A DNA stretch of 64,000 bases, taken from positions 26,719,232 to 26,783,231 of the forward strand of contig NC_072794.1 in NCBI RefSeq assembly GCF_028583425.1. The letters run 5' to 3'. The notes beneath the pieces are model-generated. The model saw only the letters and a list, made by a program, of their open reading frames with translations, did no database searches and was not told the DNA's origin. Position 1 is the stretch's first letter. Each line of letters opens with the position of its first letter. Of the stretch, positions 12,001-24,000 are shown piece after piece. The stretch is from Eublepharis macularius. Lineage: Eukaryota > Chordata > Lepidosauria > Squamata > Eublepharidae. The position numbers were made by a program, and so were the translations under genes.

Positions 12001-15000
12001 ACAAGAAGCCTAGGTCTCGATTCAATCCAGGTGGTGGATTGTCCTGAGCTTCATTATCAGTTGCAATTCAGCAGTCTCTCTTTCTAATCTCTCTTTGAAG
12101 TATCTCTGCAGGATAAGTGCTACTTTTAGGTCAGCAACTGAATGTCCTGGAAGGTTAAAATGTTTCCCCGGTGCTTTTTTAATAATGTGGTTTTTGATGT
12201 TAGACTTATAAGAGTTAGTTAATTCAGTTGCAGAAATCAAGAATAATGATAACGTGATTCCCAACATTCTAAATGCCTTGGCAAGGACCATGATGATGAT
12301 AAAAAAAAAATCAGAAACTAGACCATGCAAGCACTGCCTTGCTGGATCAGATCGGGGCCCATACAATCCCACATTCTGTCTTCAACAGGGCACAGAGCCT
12401 TCCTTTAACTGTCCCCAGCATCTGGTTTTAAGGACGACTGAAAGAGGGGGAGGAAAGGACATCATATATGCTTTGGGATGAGGAGAAAGGAACAGTGACT
12501 GGCCACTGTACATGCAAGAGTAACTAGGGTTTGGTTTTCCAGAGAGGAACAACCAATTCCCTCAGAAGTGAACAAATAAATTGTGCTTGGGGACATGAAA
12601 TCATGTGCAATGCAAATCATACACAGGACTGAATTACACCCAACCAGCATCACCTTTTAAAAATCTCATTCTCATGTGCAAAGCTCCAGGTGCCGTTTTA
12701 GAACCAAGGTAACTTTATCAGAATGTTTGCAGTCCCATGCAGAGCTAAGCATCATAAGCAGATTGTTGACAACAAACCTCAAAGCCATGGCAGATCTCAC
12801 TCAATGGGCTTTCGATACTCAACACTAATGACAAAGCTGAGCCCTGTGGTACACCACAAGAAAGCTCTCAAAAAGGGGTCACTAGCATCGGCAGGGCTCA
12901 TTTCGAGGGGGAACGCATAGGAACACAGTTCCAGCAGTTCTCCAAAGAGGCCACATGTCAGGTCGGCCCCATCCACCTGACTTTCAGCCATTTGGGGCCC
13001 ATTTCAGCCTGGATTGGGGCCAAAACAGCCTGGATTGGATCGGTGCTGGGTGGGGAAACCCTCCCCTGCCCAGCACTGACCCAATCTGGGCTGTTTCGTC
13101 CCCAAACCAGGCCCAAAGGGGCCCAAAATGGTCACTTTCAGTCATTTAGGGTCCCTTTTTGCCATTTTGAGCCCAATTTTGGCCCTGAATGGCCAGGATT
13201 GGGTCCAAAACAGCCAGGATAGGTGATGTCAGGGGGTGTGGCACATGCAAATCAGTTATGCTAATGACACACTTCTGGTGATGTCAAGGGGTGTGGCATA
13301 TGCTAATGAGTTATGCTGATGAGCTCCTCCAGCTCTTTTTCTACGAAATGACCCCTGAGCATCGGTAAGGATATCACTTTAGCACAAACAAAAAAATTAA
13401 TGGAGTGATGATAAAGTGAGTCTTAATAGCCAAGTTAGTTAAGAACATTTCAGCATCCTGCTTTCCATAGCGGCCAACATGAAGCTTTTTGAAAAAAACA
13501 GAAGGAGGGCATGATGTCTCCATGTCTTCCTCCCCACTTATTGTCCTTTGTTCTAAGTTAGAGGAGCCCCAACTATTTCAGTCTTTCCCCCATTTATTTA
13601 CGTACTGCAGAATTTGAGGTCTTCAATAATGAGGAGTTTAGAAGGGTTGAGAAACCCTCTTCATCTTTGCAAGGTTCTGAATGTGCTGTTCTTGGGAGAT
13701 CCTGAAGCAATTCTTGCTGAAACAAGGAAGCATCTGCCTTTTCCAAACCAACCTGTTCCTCAGGACTGGGCTGCAGATATAAAGTGGAAGGATTCAACTC
13801 TCCAAATCGCTGTTAAGACAGGGAAAAAGGACAGTCAAGGAAATATTTTACATTTGTCAGGGGAAAAAAATCTGAGTGGTATTTCCAAACACTAAAAATC
13901 TGCTTCATAACAGAGACCAGGCATAGTGATCAAATATCTTCCAATTTACAGGTTCTTATTAAAATGCTATTACACACTGTAATGTCTGTCATAGTTGTTT
14001 TATCTTTTAAAACTTTTTTAACCTTTGCCTTTGGACCTTTAATCCAGCTCCTCCTTACTTTACCTTAAACTTGTACCTCAGGAGGGCTCCGGTCACAGCC
14101 AGCATTCCTTTTAGTTCTGCTCACACAGAGCTTCAGGTGTTCTGTATTTTACCCAAGCTTCTACCTCTAGAACATCTGTTTGTGTGACCTGTATATTACT
14201 GCCTTCCTGATTCCCTCAAAATGTTTTCACTGCCACCAAAAGCTTTCGCCTTAGACCTCCTTGGTTTAACTGGTAATATAGGAAGTCTTGTTATACCTGG
14301 TAGTTTGAAAGAATGGTCAGCACATGAGGGTAATTGTGTGGAGGAATATTTCTTGCTTAAACAAAATTACAATTGATAAGAACATGAGCATGATGGCTGC
14401 ATAGTTGTGATAAGCATATCAGTTTTGGAATAGTTCTTAAGTTGGTGGTTTCACAAGTAAGTATCTCTTCTTAAAGGTATAGCCACAGACTCAGTCACAC
14501 AGTAATTTTCCACACAGGTCTTCACTAATTGAATAAACTCTCATCTCATCCACACCGACAGATTCACTCAGGACTTTCCACACAGCTTGCCTGACCTAGA
14601 CTAGACATGGGCACGAACCATGAAAAAACTGAACCGTGCGGTTCGTGGCATTTTCACGAACCACAAACCACGAACTCCACAAACCAGGGGCAAGTTCACA
14701 AACTGGTTCATGGGGTTTAAATGCCCCTTTCCAGCCGCTTGGCAGCGGCAGGGAAAGGGGCATTTAAACTTGCCAATCAGCAGCTTGTCGGTGAGATCCC
14801 CGCCAAGCAGCTGATCATTTAAAGCTGATCATTGCAGTGGTAGGGAAAGGGGCATTAGTGTTTACAAACCAAATGAACCAGTAGACCAGTTCGTGGGAGT
14901 TTGCGGAAACAAGCTTCTATGAACCGCTGGTTCGCAAACCATGAACCAGACTGGTCCGTGGGGTTTTTTGGTTCGTATTCTGGTTCGTGCCCACCTCTAA

Positions 15001-18000
15001 TCTAGACAGATTAATCTCTCTCTCAGATACATACAAACTGATCTAGGCATGCACAGTTTGGCAACAGAATTAAGCTCTCAGACTTCCACGCACGTTGGGT
15101 GATTTAACCAGAATCTTCCAGCTGGTTAACTTTCTCTCAAAAACACAGAGACAGGTATGAAGAAGGGAGCTTTGACTCTTGAAAGCTTATACCGTGAAAA
15201 TCATGTTGGTCTCTAAGGTGCTACCGGACTCAAATCCTGCCACACAAAGAGCTAAGCTACAAGAGACGAATTACACAAGAACGCTCACGTGAAGGGAGTC
15301 GCAATTTAGCCAGAAAGCTGAGTTTTAAAAGAGATCGGAAGGCTTTGTCAATTTCCTCTTGCTACAAAACCACCACAGATGCTCCTCAGAGGGTTTATTT
15401 ATTTCCTGTTTGCCTCCTAGCAGGGGAGGTGACACTGACAGAGCCTTTGGAAGGAAGAGGAAATTAACAAACCCTCTGAGGAGGGATCTTTGCCTACTCT
15501 GTGGAGAAATTGACAAAGCCATCCAATCTCTTTTAAAACTCAGCTTCCCCGATAGCATTGCAACTCCCTTCACGTGCACGTCCTTGTGTAATTCATCTCT
15601 TGTAGCTTAGCTCAAAGACTCTCTTCTCAGGCTCCACACAGTTTGCCTGACTCAACTAGAATGAATACTTTCTCAGCTACACAGTAAAAAAACAGTAAAA
15701 AAAAATTAAAAACCACATCAGCAAGCAGAAATAAAATCCAAACAGTTTAGATGCAAAATGTTACTTGCTGAAACAAGGAAGCATTTTCCAAACCAACCTG
15801 TTCCTTGGGGTTGGGCTTCAGATATGAAGTGGAAGGATTCAACTCTCTGAAACCCTGTTGGACAGGAATAAAGGAGAGTTAAGGGAATATTTTACATTTA
15901 TCAGGAAAAAATCTGTTATTTACAAACAATAAAATTGTGCTCCATAACAGTGATCAGGCATAATGACCAAATGTCTTTCATTTTACTGATTCTCACAAAA
16001 ATGCTATTACACACATTACACTAAGAGGCTGGAACCTATACCAAAAGTGTTAAGAACAACTCCATATAAAATCATCTGTATTAAATCCATAGGCACCAAA
16101 ACTGAAAGGCAGACTGACCTAGGGAGACGTGGCAAGTAACTAGCCTGTCTATGAGCCCTTCTCACTGTGTGGTCCCTCATCATATTGATGTTTGCTGCAG
16201 TGAAAACATGGAGTGTATGCACATGTCACCAAAATGCTCAGGGTCATATATTAGGGTTTCACAACTGGAGGCAGATCTCTAATAGTTTCCATTGCACAGG
16301 TGGGCACTTTCAGATTCCCATATCCTCTTCATTCTCGGCATGTTTACAGCATCAGACATTGGCTACCAATGTGAAGTGGTTCTTTCTGTGGCCAATGAGC
16401 TCTTGCCCAAGTTCTCCTGACAAGTCACAATATTCTTAGCATTCCTACATCATAAGCCCACTCTGGTTTGAGATCTCTGGGATCTTGGACATGTGGATGA
16501 AGCTGAAGTTGGTTCCCAGTTCCTAATTTGCAGTCCCTTATTTACATATCCAAATACAAATATTAGGGAAAATTAAAAAGCTGTGTCTCAAAATAAGGTT
16601 TAGAGCAGCATGTATCATACACCCCCACATTTGGGGACTCTGCCCTCTAAGTCGGCCTATGATGGTTCCTCTCCAGTTCTTGAGCTAACCGCTTCAAAGC
16701 GTGCCACGTCTAGACAAAAGCACATGCAAAATCATGTGCCCCAAACAATCTTTGAACCTCCACAATTCATACACCTCACACTCTGGAAACTGTCCCCCAC
16801 AGGACAAATGGAATCTCTTCGAAAAATTTCAGTACTCTTGCCAATCGACCGTTCCGGGGGGGGGGGGGGGCGGGATCATGTGAGTTACTGATTATCTGCT
16901 GTGGTGGAGGTATGGCCTCCTCTGCAGTTTCATAAAATCAACACAATGGATCAAATAACCAAAGCAGATCAGTTGAAATCGTCCTGAGAGCCAGTTTGGT
17001 ATAGTGGTTAACAATGGCAGGACTCTAATCTGGAGAACCGGGTTTGATGCCCCGCTCCTCCACTTGAAGCCAGCTGGGTAGCCTTGGGTCAGTCACAGCT
17101 TCTCAGAGCTCTTTCAGCCCCACCCATCTCACAGGGAGATTGTTGTTGTGGGGATAATAATAACACTCTTTGGAAACCACTCTGAGCGGGTGTTAAGTTG
17201 TCCGGGCAGTATATAAATTGAATGTTGTTGTTGCTGTTGTTATTATTAAACCAAGAAAAAAATCAAATTTATATCAATTATTTATTGTTGAAAAAACATA
17301 CCAGCTAGTTGATATTAGCAAATTGCCTCTACGCAACAAGTAGCAATAATCTAGAATATGGAACATGGTCTAATCCACATGGTTTTTCAACTTCAGAGCT
17401 ATCAGCCTGGAGTCTAGGTAGTCAATAGTAAAATTAAAAAATATTTTGGATTGTCTCTGTCTGTACACCTGTAAAGCCAATAACCAATGCAAAATGCCAG
17501 AACCTTTCAAAACCATTAGTTGGTAGTTACTGATCAGAACGTGACAGAAAATGAAGGCTAAATTCAGCTACAGCTGTTAATTTCCCCATTCGTTTACATG
17601 GAAGGGTAAAGCACAAAACTCATTATCTCCCTCTGAAGTCAGTAAGTCTTAAAAGGGTTTTACTGTAGCTGATTTGGGCCCTGAATAACAATGCAGTTTA
17701 GTTAACTGTCATAACATCCCTAACTGGCCAGAACAGCACAGCAAAGGGAGCTGGCGGTGGTGAGAGGGAGCTGAGCAGACTAGATGAGACGCCTAGAGAA
17801 AGAACCTCTACCAGGGAGAAGAGGGATTCTCTCCCTCTTCTCCTTGGCAGAGGTTCTTTCTCATTACACTTCCCGTGGAACCTTGCAGGAAACTGACGTG
17901 TGTTCTCCATACGCCAGGCGTCTCGTCTGTTTTGGCTCTTTGAAACAAAAGTTTCTAGCTACATCCTTCCTCTCAGCAAGCTTCTGCCGTCAGACAGAAA

Positions 18001-21000
18001 CCCTTTTTTTGCTTTGGTTTAGTAGGGAGAGTTTTTTTTTCTTGGCTTAGGAAAGTTCACTACAAACCAGTACTGACCCTTGCTAAGGCAAGAGCCATGC
18101 CCTATTTATATACATATTAATTTCAATGATCCCCCCCACCCACAGACACACACAGGTAGCCTCTACAATAACTGTCTTTCTTTCACCTTGGAAGGAATGT
18201 TCTCGCTACTGATGACTGCGTGGCCTTCTATTCTCAGTACATTGTGAAAATAGACATCTTCTTCAGAGCTGGTGTCACAAAGGAAAAGATAAAGGACACC
18301 ATCTATGTACTCATCCACCACTCCTACCAGCAGCTTCAGCCCACACAGCCTTTGGAATTCGAGTATGGCGCCAGAAGTCCAATCCCCCTTGAACAAAAAA
18401 AAAAAGATAAGCACAAAGACAAGCAAAACAAACTCCCCCAAAGTCAGGGAGAAAAACTGGAAGAGACATTAATCACTGATTTATACAGAGGGCACCATTC
18501 CAGTGCAGACAACACAACCCACCATGTGAAGTCCCTGTGGTGAAGAAGCCAGGTTGTCACAGCGACTAGACTGGTGGGCTACCCAAATTGCCAATCAACC
18601 ATGATGCTCACACTGAGTAACCTGGACCAGTTTTGCTTTCCTAGCATGAACTGCTTCATAGGGTTGAGAAGATAAAATTTGGGGAATGAGGAACATATCA
18701 TCCTGACAGAGCTCATTGAATAAAGGGTATAATAAAAGATCTATTTCATTAAACACAAAGACAAATTACAGGTACATGTTCACTTGGGGATGGTAGTATC
18801 AAGTGGTGACTTGCACACGTGAACAAGCCATTACAGATCTAACCCCATCCACTGAAACATCTATCACCTCACCCCCACAAATGCTATGTTTTTCATGCAC
18901 ACAATGATGAGTTTGCAAGTCCTGGAAAGTTTAGTGATGTACCTGCAGTGACATACCAACTTCAAAATAATTCAGAGAGTGTCACAAGTAGTCTTTTAAA
19001 CAAATGGCTAACTCCTTATGAACAAATCACAGGCTGAGGCAGGCTAGGGGGAAATCTGGATATTTGGCTCCTTCACTTCTAACAAATGAGACTGCAGCTT
19101 CTATTTCAAACTCTGATGACAGATATGGTCAGGTCTGAGCAGAGATAGAAGAAACTCTAAGTGGACATTTCAGAGTGAAAAATACTGGCTATTACTTCTG
19201 CACATCAACTAAGCAAAAACTGTATGCAGAGAGGCAGTCTCAGTGCATATCCCACAACTAAACAGTATTGAAAGATTATTACTATGGCTGAACTTTCATG
19301 CTGCTTTGTTAAATGTCATTCTCTTTATATCTATGTATGTGTGAGAGATGAAGTGCTCTTAAGTTGTTACAAATAACTAAACTCTGAAACATATACATAC
19401 CATTGCAGGCTTCATCTGGGCTAAGGAACAAGGAATAGCCTGGGCAGGAAGGTTTGCATAGCAGTCCCTGAAACATGAATAAAGCAGTAAAGCATAAAAA
19501 CTGGAAAGCAACAACATATGGAATCTCATTCTGCCTGCTGACTGGGCGTTCCAACAGGCATCTTTACGCGTATCTGTTAATTTATTTTTTTTAAAAGTCA
19601 ACCCTCTAAACATGGAAATTAACACCGGTTATCAAAAATGATTATCAACACTAACAGTCTAATGCCACATTTAATTAACTATATCAGACTCTGCTGTCCT
19701 GTATGGGAAGAAAGTAGATTACTCCAGACCAGAAGGAGAAGTGGAATAAGAACAAAACAGTCAGGAGGATTTGAACAAAGAACTTTGGGAATAGATTAAT
19801 AAGGGATGATTGGTAAATAAAGGGGCCTCAAATTTATTTTGTAAAACTTTTAAAGAGAATTTCCTATAAAAATATGATGGTTTAAGCTTTTATACAGTTG
19901 TGAAAAGGATTAATGGTTTGTAAATTAAAGATTGGAAAGGGGAATAGAAGTATTACTCTATTACTTTGGGTGGTTAATGTGTATTATTTGAAACATTAAT
20001 TTTCAGTCTAGGCCAAGGGGTTTTATGCATTAGGAAATATGGACGGTGCAGGAGAGTAAGTTTTCTGTTTTTTAACGTTATGCGGGGAAACGCTGAAGTG
20101 GTTTGTCTGCTGACAGTGGAGGGATTGGACTGGAAAGATATGGGCTCTAACTGAAATTGCCAAACTTATAGTTACAAAGAGATATAAAATTACTGTTTCT
20201 ATACATAGAAAATTGGAAGCCCTTGATGATTCTCTGTGACTAGAGAAGAAAAATGAATTAATGATCACTCTATGTTAAAATGTGGTGCTGGGATGTTAAG
20301 GAGACAAGATATGCACACACACACACACCAATGAAAAAAGAAAATTAATTAGACCACAAGCTGATTGATGTGAATAGGATGAAGTGTCATAGGGGAAAAA
20401 CTGTAATGACTAATAATACAAGTTAGTTTTCTTTTTTTAGGACTCCTAGTGTAGGCCACTCTACGCCTTTATTAGTTATATGTATTTTTCTTTTCCTTTC
20501 TGTTCCTTCTTTTAACTTTTCTATAATAAAATAAAAATTAATCCGAAAAAGAGAACAATTTTGCCACTGATTCCCAAAACAGTCCACATCAGAAATAAAA
20601 TAAATCAGAGACTTTGTAAAATTCAACTATAGTCCTTTAACTTGCGCTTTCTAGAGAGAGGCTAATAGACAATTTACTTACTTGAGAAGCCTCAGATAAG
20701 ATTTCGGCACTATCTCCATGTTTCCAAAGTCTACGTAAAACACTTCCACTTGCTTGTTGCTGAGGACACGATGGATGATACCTCGGTACCACCACTTGTC
20801 TTCTGAGTTCCTTACACAACAAAGGTGGCCAGGCTTGACTGAGGCCTCGGGTATGATATAACGGTCAGCTACATTTTTACTACCATAGCATCGTCTGAAA
20901 GATACAAAACAAAAAAATTACTAAAAGACTAATTCCTACATGCCTGAGGTCACCAAGGAATTGTCGGGGGGGAGGCGGCGAGGGGGACAGGAGAATGACG

Positions 21001-24000
21001 GGGGCGGCGGCGAGGAGGGCAGGAGAATGACGGGGAAATTTTTCAGACCCATTATTTCTATCGCCAAGATACTGTACAGAGTTAAAGCAGACCTCTGCTC
21101 CCCATCCCAAAGAATACAGTTCTCAACACTAACGCCAATGAGCATGTCCACCCTTCATCAAGTAGTGGGGGTAGATTATAGTTCATAAACTAACATTTTC
21201 TTGTACAGCTAGAGAAAAATCACTCAAGTATGCAGAATCTCTGACCATAACAGTGAGTGGGGGCACCTTTTGTTGACCTTGTGGTAGAAACTTCAGGTGC
21301 TTATCAAGAGGAATAAGCTGAGGGGCCACAGATCTGGATGTTATTTCCCCCAAAATCTTCATCTCCAAAAATATCTCTAACAGTTCTCCTTAACTTCCAC
21401 TGGCTTTCCATGCTTCCTGGAGCACACTCAGGCCATTTCTCTTGTTCCCCAGATCCTCTTTGGTGAGTGCAAAGTCATGAGCCAAGTTTCATCCTATGAT
21501 GGAAATAAATGCTTTTGAATGGGTACTCTCTACAAGTGCAAAGGCAATGCCTTCTGAGCTTTTCTAAAGCACCACCAAAGAAGTATGAAAGCTGGGGCTC
21601 ATCTTGGTTTTGGCAGAAAAGTGCAATTTGGTTTCAATTTCCAAAGAAAGAGGAGGGCAAGCTCCCTGTACAGCCAAGACATTTTCAAGTACAGGGACAT
21701 TAAGAGGTCTGTGTATGGCCAGACCATGGGTTTATGGCTGTGATGTGCCTAGTGCCTATGTAGGCAGGAAGCTTAAGAAGACTCCTTGGATTTTACCCCC
21801 AAGACTTAAAAATTAGGCAGGCATCAGGAAACACACAGATGGCACAATGGTACTCCTAGGCACTCAGCTGGAGATCACTGTGCTAGGGCAGGGCCTCCTC
21901 GGTAGCCGGAGTAATTTGTTTTTATTCTACCAGCCTTTTGAAAGATGAGCCTTTCAATTCCTTGTACTTTAACTGAGCTGGATGACTGTCCTGCTGCTCT
22001 TTGCTTTTTAGAACTTTAAATAAATTGTTTAGTTGATTGTGTTCTTGAAGTTTTATTCTTACATTGAAAACCGCCTCGGAGGTCAGCATTGAAAGATAAC
22101 ATAAAAGTGCTCTAACCAAACTGACAAATGCAAGAGAGACTTCAAGCTGCAACTTGCAGTCACTGTTTCTGGATATTACCTGACAAACGGAAAGAGGTTT
22201 TTACGTATGGGTTTCAATCATAGGCAAACCTGCACAAAATTAAGGCAGCTACAGCAGGTTTCCTTTGCTCAGAAATTCTAGTCAATTTGTACACAAAGCC
22301 CAGACATCCTCAGAGACAACAACATCCTCACCTCATTTCAATCATCGTATCTTCCAGCTTCTCAGACGTTTCGGCACCATAGATTTGAACATAGAACTGA
22401 GAAGGAGAGACCACATACTCCACAGACAGCGCCACCAAAGCAGCACTGTCCAGCAGGGGAAGGCGATAGAGGCTCCTGTCCTGGACAGCATCCGGTGGGA
22501 TCTCTTCTTTCATTATCTCCTGCATTATGCGAGGTTCTTCCAGACCCAGGTACTACAATCAAGAGAGGATCTCACATACAGCCAAATAATTCAGCAGAAG
22601 CCCCCCAGGCTTATTTTTCAAACACCAGACAAGCTGCTCAGGTTGGAAAGTCTTTATAATCCAAAAGAGTTTTCCAGTCCTGCAAGCCTCCATCCCAATA
22701 CTATACCCAGCCCAATTTTCCCCAGCACTGGATAGAAGAACTACACAGTGCCACACAACCCACAGCCTGCCCTTCTCCAGCCTACTTTTAAAAAATTCTC
22801 CATGACAGCACCCTTGCTGAAGTATCCAAATCACAACAAGCTTCATTTATTTGGATCTACAAATGGTCCAAGACCATTAAGAACAAGAAAGCAGGTAAGA
22901 TGATATTCCCACACCTCATGTTACAACCACTCACTCTGCACACCTGATCAAAGTAATATTAAGGTCCTTACTGGGCCTGCCAAGCAGCTAGCAAAAAGAG
23001 TCAGCATTCCAGGCTCTATCAGTAAAAGGCAGGGGGAGGGGGCTGTTTTGGCCTTTGAGGGTGGCCAGGGCCAGAAGCAACCACCAGGTGACTTGATACC
23101 ACATAACTTGTATGACTCACCCAGGCCTGGCCATTTGTTACTGTTCAACAGCAACCCCGCACCAAAAAGCCAGTGTAGTGTAGTAGTTAGGGTTTGAGAG
23201 TAGGATGTGGGAGACTCAAGTTTAAATAACCTCTCCGCTGTGGAAGCTTACTGGGTGACTCTGATTCAGTCACACACTCTCAGCCTTTTCTCCTCTCAGA
23301 GTTGTTGTGAGGATAATATGGAGGCAAAGAGAATGACAAAAGCTGCTTTGTGGAGAAAGGCAGTATATAAATGAAGTAAATTAAGAAATATAGATGAAAA
23401 TGAGGGGGCAGATAAAAGGGTTGCTTAGGGGGTTTGAACGAGAGGAGGACATAAAGAAAGGTGAGCGTATGGAGGCCGCCAGGAAGAGGGAAAGAGGACA
23501 CAGTGTGGGGAAGGGGATACTGGAAAAAGCCCTTGCAAGTTCCCCACCACGCATATGAGCCGTGAGGGAGAAATGGCTGGGGGGGGGAACAGTGACGACA
23601 GGGGGGCAGACAAAAGTGGGTGAGGAGAGAAGGAAGCAAGAAAAGGGGGAGGGGCTATGGGAGCCAAGGAAGGGAATGAGTACATGGTGAAGACGGGGAA
23701 AATGAGATGTCCCCTTCAAGTCCTTGCGGGTCCCCATTTGTATGATTGTGTTTATCAAATTATTGCAATGTTATCCCACCCGTGTCTCCATCTTTGTTAC
23801 TACAGTAAACTTAGCTTCCAGATTCTTTGAATCCTCCGAAGGAAAATCCCAACAAGGCAGCTCATCCTTATCGGAAGTCTTCTCATGAGCCAATGAACGA
23901 GACAGGGAGGTATTCTGATTAGTCTCTTCATCTGTGGGAGCAACACACACACCAACAGTAAAGGCACATACACTACTTGGCACCATAAGTCAAAGTTGCT

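Larger units (their letters stand above)
13713..16013 (-). repeat. TDRD5: Intragenic tandem duplication in TDRD5 (two copies about 2.05 kb apart)
   Basis: Segments 13713 to about 13975 and 15764 to about 16013 align from CTTGCTGAAACAAGGAAGC to AAATGCTATTACACAC, with small indels. Each holds the 5' part of a coding exon plus its acceptor and upstream intron on the minus strand. The spacer has since received a hAT element (14602-14999) and a foldback element (15249-15613). Confidence 0.88.

Noticed and set aside
18163-18441. Hydrophobic N-terminal segment before GDWTSG read as a membrane segment
   Set aside because: It is translation of the T-rich tract before the exon 11 acceptor, not protein.
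23280-23758. Long minus-strand open frames rich in Pro, Ser, Phe and Leu
   Set aside because: They result from a purine-rich plus-strand tract read on the other strand in three overlapping frames. No conserved domain and no splice logic.
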